The notes below the pieces were generated by a model. It saw only the letters and a program-made list of their open reading frames with translations, did not search any database and was not told the DNA's origin. Positions 37,371 to 48,785 of a DNA stretch of 64,000 bases are shown here, piece after piece (the first letter of the stretch is position 1; each line of letters opens with the position of its first letter). This DNA is from Clitoria ternatea (taxonomy: Eukaryota; Streptophyta; Magnoliopsida; Fabales; Fabaceae), in contig CM075669.1 of the NCBI GenBank assembly GCA_037962975.1, positions 81,326,001 to 81,390,000 on the forward strand, given 5' to 3'. A program made the position numbers and the translations under genes.

Positions 37371-39165
37371 ACCCTTAATATCTATAATGTGAAACTTATA
37401 AATTAATATAATTTTCTAAGCACTTTACGTGTTTTCTCTCTTCATCTTACTCTGCTGCCATCAACGTTCATGTTCACCCTTACACCATTTATCGAATCTT
37501 ATTCACCCCTCACTTCTATTGTTGTTAGGATGAATCTCACCTTCTCTCTAACATTAAAATTGGAACGGTTAATTGGAAGTTCTGTCATCAATTTATGGAA
37601 AGGAGCAAATTTGAGTGACACTAAAATTCTTAATACATTGGAGATGGTTCTGGTTGATGTAAATTATAGATGTTTAAAGCTAATTAAAGTTAACATTCTA
37701 ATGTAATGATAGGTATTATTCAATATAATTGCTTTATTTTATTTATATGTAATTAATATAAGTTTATATAATATTGAGTGAATTTTTTTCTAGATATAAC
37801 ATGTGGGACAAAGAGATGATATCGAATAAGTAAAGGGTGAGAGGACTTCAAAGCGGATTGAGATAATACTTCAAGATTTAGAGTAAATTATGTTTATTTA
37901 TAAACTTCTTTACAGTTGAGTATGATTTTTTCTTATATACATATACATGACTATTTTTTTTGTGTTAACATGTGAATATAGGAAAATACAATTGACTTAC
38001 ACTCTTTGGGGGAAGAGTTTGCCAAATTATATGGGATCCGATTCATCTATTAAACCCATTGTATCTTATTAAAATAATATTTTAGTAAAGAAAATATTGT
38101 AACATGTATTTGCAAGCAAAAAAATGTCATTAACTTAGATTTTAATTACCAAATTTTTTAGGAAATAATTTTGAATTATAACCAATATTATTAATATCCT
38201 TAAAAATTTAAATGTCATAAGATATTGATATGTGTCAAAATTACCTAAAAAATTTAATTCAAATTGAAATTAAAATTTAATAGTTATAAATTTAATTTAA
38301 TTTAAAATGAAATTTGAATTTTTATTATATTAAAATTTAGAAATATTAGTCAAAATATTTAAATTTTTATATTTCAATTTTAAATTTAATTGGTGTTTTT
38401 AGTCAATATCAAATTTTAAATTTTATTTTTTATATATTATATTAAAATTTCAAAATTTTAATAGTAAAAAAATTTAATTTACAGTACATTTTGAAATTTT
38501 TTATTATATTAAAATTTTTATATTTAAATTTTAAATTCAATTGATCATTCACTTATATATTTGTTCAAATTTAAATAATAGTTAAATTTTTTAATAAAAT
38601 AATACTAAAAAAATAACCAATTTAAAAAATGCTCAATCCTCTTATGTAGTTCAATAGTCCATTGGTAGTTATTTACTTACATTTTAAAAAGTCTATTTGT
38701 TAATAATTTATAAAGTATCAAACAATTTGGAACAATTATATGAAATTTAGTAGACTTTATCTATGAAAACTTTAAATTTAATGGTTGAATTGATAAAATT
38801 CACTTTTGAAAAAAAGTTATTTGAAGGTGTACTAAGTTTGACATTGTATGGGTTAGGGTAGTACAAAATTAATAACAACCATTAAAATGCTTATTATTTT
38901 TAAGCTTGCTTACTATAGCCAAACCAAGTCTGGACGGTCAGAAACCAACAACATCAAAAACAATTTCTTTTAGCAAATCAGATTTGATTTTCTTCAAGTA
39001 AATAAAGCCAAGAATTCATTTTACATTAAGCAAAGTCAAAAGCATTTGAGTTATATCTAATGTGATAAATATGGTCATGTTATCAAAGGAGCAAAGTTAA
39101 TAGATATTGTACATAACCAATTTTTTACTAGCTATTTTAGTTAACCAATTTAAAATGACTTTTGT

Positions 39166-39384
39166 TGATAGAGTTGCCAAGGAGATTAGGGTTCATACAC
39201 TACTAAAATAAGAGAGACTAAAGAGGAATACCAATTCTGATTCATAATCCTTACAGAAGAAAAGACAACTTTTAAATAATAGACCTAAAGGCCATACATC
39301 TGGCAAGGACCTAAAAAAACTTAATTATAATCTTTGAGCCAAAAAGGGCTCTTCTTAATTCTATTGGGCCTGGATGGCCCAACA
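39166..39384 (-). repeat. 3' LTR of the Reina-like element (219 bp)
   Basis: The end nearest the polyprotein C-terminus. On the minus strand it starts TGTTGGGCCATCC directly after the purine tract agggggtat. The polyprotein frames end inside it (stops at 39311 and 39321). Confidence 0.9.
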
Positions 39385-42300
39385 ATACCCCCTGGGCGGA
39401 GAGAACCTTGTCCGCAAGGTTGGGTGCTTCCTGGATGCTGACTTGTACTGCTGGGATTGGAGAAGCCTGAGGGACCTGGATCGAAGGACTGGTGGGCGGC
39501 TGGGATTGTATCATTTCTTGTATCAACGGCCCCTGTGAAAGTGTGTGAGGAAGATTCTGGGAGCCAGCTGGCTCGCACGACGCTTTTTGAATGGATGGGG
39601 CGGATTGCACGGGAAAAAATCGTTGACCATCCAACGGCTCTAATGAAACCACAGGAGGTACCTTGGGACAATCAATCGCAGGTGTGGCAGAAGTGGAACA
39701 GCGCGTGAAGGGTTGAGATGGCATATGGGAATTCGCAAAAGGAATCGACGGTCCTGGTTGTGTGAAAGTACGCGGAGAGAGAGGTAAATGCTTGGAACTG
39801 AGGAGATGAGGCTTATCAGAGTTGGAGAGAGTTGAAACCCCTTTTGTTTGCAAAGTGGGAACTGAGCAGTCTGGGGGAGACTTTGCTCGACGCATGTGCT
39901 CTGAAGGGTACTTCTCCTTTTCCTCTGAAACAGGGGTGTCCCGAAGAAGAGCATCTTCCTCGGTTAATGGTAGCAGCGGTTGATAATGAGAGGAGGGCGA
40001 GGCGCCATGATAATGTCGAAGGAGAGAAACATGGAAGACCGGGTGAACACGGGCCTGGGGTGGGAGCTGAAGTTCATAAGCGACAGCGCCGATACGGCGG
40101 AGGATCTGAAAAGGACCATAAAATCGCTTGGACAACTTCTGTGAAGATCGTCGGTGGACGGAAGATTGATGATAGGGTTGAAGGCGGAGTAAAACCCAGT
40201 CTCTGACTGCAAAGGTAATGTCTTCTCTTTTCTGATTTGCTTGAGTTATCATTCTCTGTCGGGTCCGGGTGAGATTTTCTTTTAACCGCTCTAACAGGGA
40301 TTTTCGTTGTTGTAAACAAGAGTCTACTGAGGAGAGGGCCGAAGATCCAGGGAAATAATTACGCACCGAAGGAGGGGGTCGACCGTATAGAGCTTGAAAT
40401 GGTGTCATTCCGATGGCCGAATGGAAGGTGGTGTTAAACCAGTACTCTGGCAGATGCAGAAACTTGTACCAATATTTTGGGTGATCGCTTGTAAAGCAAC
40501 GTAGGTAAGCTTCTAGACACCTGTTCGTAACCTCTGATTGGCCGTCCGTTTCGGGATGGTATGAAGAACTATATTTTAAAGTGGTGCCTTGCAGGTGGAA
40601 CAAATCCTTCCAGAAGTGGCTAACAAATAAGGGGTCCCGATCGGAGACGATGGACTTAGGCACCCCATGCAACCGACAAATCTCTGCGGAAAAACGGGCA
40701 GCTAGTGTTGGTGCTGTGAACTTGGTGGGAAGGGCCAGAAAATGCATAAACTTGGTAAGGCGGTCACAGATAACCCAGATGACAGTATGGCCAAAAGAAG
40801 AAGGTAAGTGAGTTATAAAGTCCATTGTTAGCTCTTCCCAAACTTGTTGTGGCAGAGGGAGTGGGTGAAGTAAACCTTGTTTCTTTTTTGGAAGGTACTT
40901 GTTCATCTGGCAGGAGGGACAGCGTTGCACATGCTGTTTGACATCTTTGGAAAGGCCAGGCCAGTGGAAGGGAGCAGCAATGCGAGCCAATGTGGGCCTA
41001 AATCCCGAATGACCAGCAAAGGGTGTGTCATGAAATTCTTCGAGTAAGTTCTTCCTTAGCTGTGGTATATCTGGAATAAAAATCTTGTCATTGAAGTATA
41101 TTATTCCATTAGAGAAGTGAAAATGCTTCTGCATTCCTGAGTCATTGGCTAGTTTCTGTATGAAGGTCTGCCCAGAAGTAATGTTCTTAAAGTAATGTCG
41201 GAGGTCGTCCAAGAGCGCTGGAATGGGAGAGGAGATGGCCAGAAGGAGGGATGGCTCCTCAGAATATTTTCGGGACAAAGCATCTGCAACCCAATTGGTG
41301 TTCCCAGGTCTGTAGAAAATGTCAAAGCTATATCCCTGTAATTTTGTCGCCCACTTTAATTGCTCAGGGGTTTGAAAAGATTGATGAACTAAATGCTTTA
41401 AGCTTTGCTGGTCTGTGTAAATATGGAAGTGTCTTCCCATGAGGTATTGACGCCATTTTTTTACTGCTTCCGTAACAACGTACATTTCCCGAACGTACAC
41501 AGAAGAGACTTGCATTCTAGGACTCAGGCGCTTGCTGAAGAAAGCTATGGGATGCTTCTCTTGAGAAAGAACAGCACCAACCGCGACTCCTGAAGCATCT
41601 GTTTCAACTATAAAAAGCTTGTCAAAATCAGGGAGTGTTAGAATAGGCATAGTTGTCATTTTGATTTTAAGTTTTGTAAAAGCCTGTGAGGCAGATGTAG
41701 ACCATGAAAAGGTAGTACAACATAATAAATTGGTGAGAGGAGCGGCGAGTGACGCATAGCTTTTGACAAATTTTCTATAGAAGCCGGTGAGTCCAAGAAA
41801 ACCACGGAGTGCCGAGAGGGAACGTGGTTCAGGCCAATCCAAAATGGCCTGGACTTTTTCTGGGTCGGGGGAGACACCCTGTCCTGAAATAATATGGCCC
41901 AAATAGATAACAGTAGAAACTCCAAAAACACATTTAGCAAGATTTGCATGAAACTGATTAGTGGAGAGTAACTCTAAAACCAATTGTAAATGCTTCAAAT
42001 GATCTACAAAGGTAGAACTGTAAATAAGAATATCATCAAAGAAAACCAAAACAAAACGGTGGAGAAAAGGGCGTAAAAGATCATTCATAGCCGATTGAAA
42101 GGTAGATGGGGCATTAGTTAGGCCAAAAGGCATAACTAGGAACTCGTAATGCCCATCAAAAGTTCTGAAAGCAGTTTTATGTGAATCTGTGGGTGAGATG
42201 CGAATCTGATGGTATCCTGCTTTTAAGTCAATCTTAGTAAAGATAGTGGCAGAACCCAATTCATCCAACAACTCATCAATAGTTGGTATAGGAAAATGAT

Positions 42301-44541
42301 CGGGGATGGTCACGGCATTAAGAGCTCTATAGTCAACACAAAAGCGCCATGTTCTATCCTTTTTTTTTACCAGTAGGACTGGGGATGAAAAAGGGCTTGT
42401 ATTGGGAATAATGAGACCCTGGTGGAGCATATCAGTGATAATTTGGGTCATGGCCTCTTTTTGGGAGTGTGGGTAGCGGTATGGTTTGACATTAATAGGA
42501 GGAGTATTGGGGTAAAGTGGGATATGGTGGTCATGTTGTCTATGTGGGGGTAGGCCGTGGGGATCTTGAAACACAGTGTGGTAAGTGTGAACCAGGGTTT
42601 TAAGAGGGGCTGGAAGAGCATCTAAAGATGACGAGGGCGGTGGTTGGGCAGGAGGAGTGGAAGGTTGTAAAGAAAGTAAGTGAAAAGAAGCAATGGAGTC
42701 CGAGTGGATCATCTGTGAAAGTTGGTGGAAAGTAGTTGGGGAGGGTAGGAAAGTATCACCAGTAAGGGTAATGTGTTGTTTATTATGGGCAAAGGTCAGG
42801 CTAGGGATGGAAAAGTCTGAGTGAATGGGTCTTAAGGTGCATAACCACTCCATACCTAATACTACATCAGCACCCTCAATTAGGAGTAAATAAAAAGGAA
42901 GATCGAAATCATGGGATTGGATAGAGAGAGGGACCTGTGAGCAGAAACCAGTGCAATGAATATGAGCCCCGTTACCAACTAGGACAGAAAACTTTGGGGT
43001 GGCCTCAACAGGAAGTTTAAGATGAGAGGCAATGCGGGTTTGGAGGATATTATGGGAGCTACCTGTGTCAACCAATATCATGACAGGCAAACCAGAAATA
43101 TAACCTTGGAATTTAAGAGTACGGGGGGAGGGGTGGCCTGTAAGGGCTTGGGGAGACAGGTGGAAATGAAAAGCATTATGCGGTATGGTTGGAATGGAAG
43201 GGTTATCTGAATTTGGGCTAGTTGGGTCAGGATCAGGGTCAAGGGTAGGTTCAAAAAGGGTGGGTTCCAGGTCATCATCAGCTAGTAAGAGGAGGAATCT
43301 ACTAGTTGTACATTTATGGCCAAATACATATTTTTTATCACAGTTATAGCAAAGGCCCTGGGCACGACGGTCCTGCATTTGGGCTTGAGTTAATTTCTTG
43401 ATAGGAAAAGGGGAAGAGGGTTGACGAATAGTAGCAGGAAGGGTAGGTGGGGTGGAGGTGGATGAGACTGGGGGGTGATTGGGAGAGGGTGAGGGGGCAA
43501 AGAGACGGATAGGCCTAGGTTTTGAATCCTTGATTTTGTCTTCAAGGAGTTTAGCCAAGTGAATGGCTTGATGGACAAAGGTGGGGTTTAGGATGGCTAG
43601 TTCCCAACGGATCTCAGGTATTAAACCAGAAATAAAACAATTTAGAAGAACATCTTGATTGAGACCAATAACCATGTTGGACAGTTTCTCAAACTTGGCC
43701 TGATAATCAGAAATGGAACCATATTGACGTAGTTTAAACAGCTCTGCCTGGTGGTTGATATATGTAGAAGGGCCAAATCTTAAGGTAAGAGCTCTAGTGA
43801 AAGTGTGCCAATCAGTGAGCTGATTATTTTGATACATCCATTTAAACCAGCTTAAGGCATCACCTTGCATATAGAAAGCGGCCCAAGAGATGCGTTGGTC
43901 AATGGGGACCTGATAAACCAAGAAGAAGTGTTCAGCTTGAAAAAGCCAATCAAGTGGCTCAGACCCGCTAAAAGGGTTAAGGGTGACTTTTGGTGGTCTG
44001 GCGTCGTGCTGCGGCGGGGTAAAACTAGGGGGTAAGAAGGGAGTGGGGTAAAAGGGGTTGTTGGGATAAAGGGTGGGGGAATGGTGTTAGGGTTTGGTAA
44101 AACTGGGATAGTTTGAGTGTGAAGAGGGATATGTCCAGATTGAGGGCCATATGGTAGGGGTGGAATCGGAAAGGTTATGGGTGGAGGTAAGGAGTTAGGA
44201 TTAATGGGGGATCCCGGGATCACTGTGACAGGAGGGGAAGGAGGGTGGAGGGATGGAGAGGTACCTGAAGAAGAGGGGTTGGATAGGTCAGGCTGAAAAG
44301 AAATGCTCCCTGCAAGTTGACCCATCAAGGTAACAAGGGACTCTAGGCGTGTGTCAAGCTTCTGCTCAAGATTCTGGTGCCTTGAGGAGTTGAGCTGTTG
44401 TTGTCTCTCGAGTTGGGCATTGAGGGTCCCCAAGTGATCCTGAAGTTGTGTATCCAACTGGGTATGTAAGGAGCCCATTCTCTCAGTGAGGATTTGGAGG
44501 GCATCTTCCACATCCTTGGATGTGGTAGGCTTGGGAGGCAT
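39311..44541 (-). pseudogene. Reina-like gag-pol polyprotein; long pol frame intact, two frameshifts
   Basis: Starts at 44541 with MPPKPTTSKDVEDAL and a coiled-coil plus Pro-rich gag N-terminus. A one-base indel near 44080, in a C-run, shifts it out of frame with the 1,536-residue frame 43921-39311, which carries the gag core, zinc knuckle CYNCDKKYVFGHKC, protease LVDTGSSHNIL, reverse transcriptase FFDDILIYS, RNase H ETDASGVAVGAVLS, integrase zinc finger and core (MDFITHLP, VSDRDPLF, DGQSE) and a 200-residue Ser/Pro-rich tail. A second shift near 39650 moves the natural C-terminus to the frame ending at 39321 (SRPNRIKKSPFWLKDYN). All enzyme domains look undamaged, so this could be a recently active copy. 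Confidence 0.9.
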
Positions 44542-44566
44542 AGAGAGGGAGATGAAAGCACCAAAT

Positions 44567-44785
44567 TGATAGAGTTGCCAAGGAGATTAGGGTTCATACA
44601 CTACTAAAATAAGAGAGACTAAAGAGAAATACCAATTCTTATTCATAATCCTTACAGAAGAAAAGATAACTTTTAAATAATAGACCTAAAGGCCATACAT
44701 CTGGCAAGGACCTAAAAAAACTTAATTATAATCTTTGAGCCAAAAAGGGCTCTTCTTAATTCTATTGGGCCTGGATGGCCCAACA
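44567..44785 (-). repeat. 5' LTR of the Reina-like element (219 bp)
   Basis: Differs from 39166-39384 at three sites (near 44627, 44638 and 44666). Apparent open frames entering it from 45017 come from flanking DNA and are not genes. Confidence 0.9.
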
Positions 44786-44790
44786 TTTGT

Positions 44791-45269
44791 ACATTACTAA
44801 AGTTAATAGATTTTTCTATTTTTGTTAAATGTATATCAATTTTAAATATAAAAAACATAAATTCTAGCAAGTCTATAATTATATTATAATAAAATGACAT
44901 TGTAAAGTTTAAAAAATAAATAGTTAACAAATTATAAAACTTTTGAAATTTTTTATCTAGAAGTTCATTTGTAGAAAGAGATAAAATATGAAATACCACC
45001 GATTTGTAAATGTTCACCTTATATTTTATATTTTTTTAATCTTTAACCTATTCCCAATAAATATTTATTCTTATTAATTAAATTTTAATATTTGACACAC
45101 GTTAACGTCTCATGAAGTGCAACTTTATTTATTTTACTTTTTCAAATTCATACTAAAATAATTTTCAAATCAAATTAAAATATTAATTATCATCACAATC
45201 AAATATTCATCAAATTCTTATATATATTATTGTAACTATGAAATTTAAAATTAAATAATCCATTTTAAA
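44791..45269. other. AT-rich spacer, nothing recognised
   Basis: Continuation of the sequence into which the Reina-like element inserted. No features seen. Confidence 0.5.
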
Positions 45270-45282
45270 ATCAGAAAGGCAT

Positions 45283-48009
45283 ATTGATGTCACCAAATTA
45301 TGGCACATGCGCCAGGGCCATATGAGTGAAAAAGGCATGCTCCTTCTGAGCAAGCAAGGTCTTCTTGGTAATCAAGGCATCCGTAAGTTAGAGTTTTGTG
45401 AACATTGTGTTTTTGGGAAGCAGAAAAGAGTTAGCTTCTCTACTGTAACTCACTGAACAAAAGGTATTCTTGATTACATTCATTTAGATCTTTGAGGACC
45501 TTCCAAAGTTCCTTCTTATGGAGGAAGACGTTATACGATGACTATTATTGATGATTATTCTCGTAAAGTCCGGGTCTACTTTCTAAGACATAAAAATAAA
45601 ACTTTTCTCACTTTTAAGAAGTGGAAAACTCTTGTTGAAACTCAGACAGGGAAGAAAGTCAAGAAGCTCAAAACAGATAATGGATTGGAGTTCTGTGAAG
45701 CTGACTTTAACAAGTTCTGCGTAAATCATGGTATTGCTAGACATAAAACCATTCCAGGTAAACACCAACAGAATGGTGTTGTAGAATGTTTAAACAGAAC
45801 TATCCTTAAGAGAGCTCGTTGTATACTCTCAAATGTTGGGTTATGGCATCAACGTGAATTATGGGCAGAGGCAGCATCTACTGCTTGTTACTTGATTAAT
45901 CGCTCTCCATATTCTTCACTTGATTTTAAAATTCCAGAAGAAATTTGGTCAGGTAATCCTGTTAATTATTCTAATTTAAGAATCTTTGGATGTCCTGTAT
46001 ATGCACATGTTAATGATGGCAAATTAGCTCCAAGAGCTATTAAGTGCATATTTCTTGGTTATGCATCTGAGTCTAAAGGATATCGTCTATGGTGTTCTGA
46101 TCTTAAGTCACAAAAGTTAATTCTCAGTAGAGATATGACTTTTAATAAGGATGCATTATTATCTTCTGGAAAACAATCTTCTATTTCTTCTTCTAGTACT
46201 AATAATCTACAGGGTACTAGTGAGAAGGTGGAGTTAGAATTAAAATCTACTAATGTTGATGTTTCATCTTCCTCTACCAATGAGTCTAGCATTGATGATC
46301 ATGGTGATGATCGTACCACTTCTCTCATTCAGCCGCAAGAAGAGGATTATTCTATTGCTCAAGACAGACCAAGGAGACAAATTAAAAGGCCAGTCAGATA
46401 CACTGTTGATGATAATCTGACTGCTTATACATTGTCTATTGCGCAAGAGATAAATGATGCTATAGAGCCTACCAGCTATTCTGAAGCTGTTTCTTGTGTG
46501 GATTCTTCAAAATGGATACTAGCTATGAATGAAGAAATTGAAAGTCTTTATAAGAATAACACATGGAGTTTGACAAAACTCCCTAAAGGCAAACGACCGC
46601 TTCAATGTAAATGGGTTTACAAGAAGAAAGATGACATTCCCGGGGTTGAAGATCCTAGATGCAAGGCAAGATTAGTCGTCAAAGGCTTTCACCAAAAGGA
46701 AGGTATTAACTTTAATGATATTTTCTCACCAGTTGTTCGTCATACCTCCATCCGTATCTTACTTGCTTTTGTTGCTTTATTTGATCTGGAATTGGAGCAA
46801 CTGATGTCAAAATAGCTTTTCTACACGGAGAGCTGGAAGAAGAAATCTATATGGATTAGCCTGAGGGATTTATTGTTCCTGGTAAAGAGCATCTTGTTTG
46901 TCGTTTGATAAAATCTTTATATGGTCTCAAGCAAGCTCCTAGGCAGTGGTACAAAAGGTTTGATTCCTTTATGATTGGGCAAGGATATTCAAGGAGTCAA
47001 TATGATGACTGTATTTATTTCCAACAATTTCCTGATGGAACTTTCATTTACTTGTTACTTTATGTTGATGATATATTAATTGCATCACGTGACAAGTCTC
47101 TGATCAAAAAATTAAAAGCTCAACTCAATAATGAGTTTGAGATGAAGGAATTAGGTGCAGCTAAGAAAATTCTTGGCATAGAGATTCACAGGGATCGTCA
47201 AGCTGGTAAATTGTTTTTATCTCAACAGATTTAATATGAAAACCTGTAAACCTATTTCTACTCTACTCGCTGCACATTTCAAGTTATCTTCAGACCTATG
47301 CCCACAAACTAAAGAAGAAATAGAGTGTATGTCACACGTTCCTTATGCTAGTGTAGTTGGCAGTTTAATGTATGTTATGGTATGCACTAGACCAGATTTA
47401 GCATATGCTATCAGCATGGTGAGTCGATACATGCATAATCCTGGAAAGGATCATTGGAATGCTGTGAAATGGATTTTTCAGTATCTAAAAGGTACTTATG
47501 CTATTAGCTTGGTATTTGACAGAAGCAAAGCTACAACTAATGATGTTGCAGGTTTTGTTGACTTGGATTATGGTGGTGATCTTGATAGAAGAAGATCTCT
47601 TTCTGGTTACATCTTCATTCTTTGTAACTCTGCTATCAGTTGGAAAGCTTCACTTCAATCTATTGCTGCATTATCTACAACTAAAGCAGAATATATTTCA
47701 GCCATAGAGGGTGTGAAAGAGGCTCTTTGGATTCGTGGTTTGGTCAATGAACTTGGTCTTATACACGATATTCTTACTGGGTTTTGTAATAGTCAAAGTG
47801 CTATTCATTTGACTAAGAATAGTCATTATCACGTCAAGACCAAACACATTGATGTAAAACATCACTTTATCCGAGACATTGTTACGATTGGTGAAATTAT
47901 GGTGCAGAAGATTCATACTTCTGATAATCCAGCAGATATGCTTACTAAGCCACTTCATAATACCAAGTTCCAACACTGCTTGAACTTGGTTGGTCTACAC
48001 AACACTTGA
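45283..48009 (+). pseudogene. Copia pol remnant (integrase, reverse transcriptase, RNase H)
   Basis: Plus strand: pre-integrase (KLWHMRQGHMSEKGM near 45290), integrase core (HLDL near 45485, KTDNGLEF near 45675, QQNGVVE near 45770), reverse transcriptase (KWVYKKKDDIPG, YVDDILIAS near 47065) and RNase H/C-terminus ending at 48009 (KHHFIRD, DMLTKPLHN). Breaks: stops near 45454 and 45494, a frameshift near 46800 (before KIAFLHGELEEEIYM), a stop near 46856, and a frameshift or stop near 47232. The integrase signature is otherwise well kept. Gag and protease are missing, so it cannot move on its own. Confidence 0.88.
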
Positions 48010-48120
48010 ATGCCACTTTGGGTTATTCGACAAGAGCAATTTATCAAATTTGATCCAAGGTGGAGATTGTTAAATACATGTCTCAAATTTTGTTAATATG
48101 GTACTTCATTTACCTCGAGC

Positions 48121-48363
48121 AATTCAAATTGAATTTTGCTTCTTTATAATACCAATTCAATTTGGTTTTTACTTCTTTAGAATAAAAATTCAAATTGAGT
48201 TCTATTTCTTCAGAATACAAATTCAATTTGAATTCTACTTCTTCAGAATATAAATTCAATTTGAATTCTACTTCACAATACAAATTCAATTTAAATTCTA
48301 CTTCTTTAAATACAAATTCAATTTAAATTTTACTTCTTCACAAAACCAATTCAATTTGGTTTT
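48121..48363 (+). repeat. Eight-copy AATTCAATTTGAATT near-palindrome array in copia LTR U3
   Basis: The core attcaa recurs at about 48122, 48153, 48188, 48220, 48253, 48283, 48315 and 48347, with steps of 31, 35, 32, 33, 30, 32 and 32 bp (about three helical turns). Each core is flanked by its near-complement (caaattcaatttgaatt) and followed by ctacttcttca. Confidence 0.85.
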
Positions 48364-48405
48364 GTCTTCATGGTTAAAGAAATATCATTATATTCCTTAT
48401 AATTG

Positions 48406-48416
48406 CCTATAAAAGG
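48406..48416 (+). promoter_or_regulatory. TATA box of the copia LTR (cctataaaagg)
   Basis: Lies 43 bp after the end of the palindrome array. Its ten-base core is identical to the TATA box of the Athila-like LTR at 3490, although the elements belong to different superfamilies. Confidence 0.7.
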
Positions 48417-48785
48417 ATTCAAGGTATCACATTTGCAATCATGGTCAAATTCTCTCCTATTGTAATCCTGAGAGAATTTTAGTAGCGAGTTTATATTTAT
48501 AGTTTCATCTGAGAGAGTATTTTAGTCAGAAAATTTCAGAGATAATTTTATTTTGTCCTTGTGACTTATAGGACTTATTGTCTCTTTGTTCTCTTCCTTT
48601 TTGAGAACTTCTTGTACTCTTCTTATATAGTGAAACTATTTTGTTCATGACCATCTGTGTTTTTTTTCCAGTTTTGGAGGTTTTACATAAATCTTGTGTG
48701 TTTATTTTCTTGCCCTTATACTTGCTTCTCTTTATCTCCAATTGATTTGATCCAGTGCTTCCGCAACTCACTGATTTCCTTAACA

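Larger units (their letters stand above)
35031..39160. other. AT-rich spacer with simple repeats; no gene recognised
   Basis: Very AT-rich throughout. Only microsatellites and the minisatellite listed separately stand out. Short frames such as 35423-35695 and 37470-37706 have no recognisable domain and low-complexity composition. A degraded element near 36000-36130 is possible but not supported by termini. Confidence 0.5.
39166..44785 (-). mobile_element. Reina-like Ty3/gypsy retrotransposon, complete (5,620 bp)
   Basis: Short LTRs of 219 bp (39166-39384 and 44567-44785) begin TGATAGAG and end GGCCCAACA on the plus strand. They are flanked by TTTGT at 39161-39165 and 44786-44790. The LTRs differ at three positions (about 1.4%). 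The polyprotein is on the minus strand. Just after the 5' LTR the minus strand reads aatttggtgctttcat, the usual start of the internal part in this lineage. Short LTRs and pol similarity point to the Reina branch; no chromodomain is evident. The strand is written in polyprotein sense. Confidence 0.92.
45275..48785 (+). mobile_element. 5'-truncated Ty1/copia retrotransposon with 3' LTR
   Basis: Starts abruptly inside the pre-integrase region; the 5' LTR, primer site, gag and protease are absent. The pol remnant is followed by the purine tract aaggtggagat and an LTR at 48068-48785 (TGTTAAATAC to CTTAACA). The 5-mer ATCAG occurs both at 45270-45274 and directly after the LTR at 48786-48790, which may be chance or a true duplication. 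A different family from the copia element at 23250-29999. Confidence 0.85.
48068..48785 (+). repeat. 3' LTR of the truncated copia element (718 bp)
   Basis: Begins TGTTAAATACATG after the purine tract and ends TTCCTTAACA, so the termini form the inverted pair TGTTAA/TTAACA. U3 holds eight AATTCAATTTGAATT-type repeats and a TATA box. No second copy in the window confirms the right end. Confidence 0.75.

Noticed and set aside
39457..41593. Several plus-strand ORFs across the Reina-like element
   Set aside because: Antisense to the well-supported minus-strand polyprotein; no domains.
44712..45017. 101-residue ORF ending in the same tail as the Reina-like polyprotein
   Set aside because: It enters the 5' LTR from flanking DNA; the shared ending is simply the LTR sequence.
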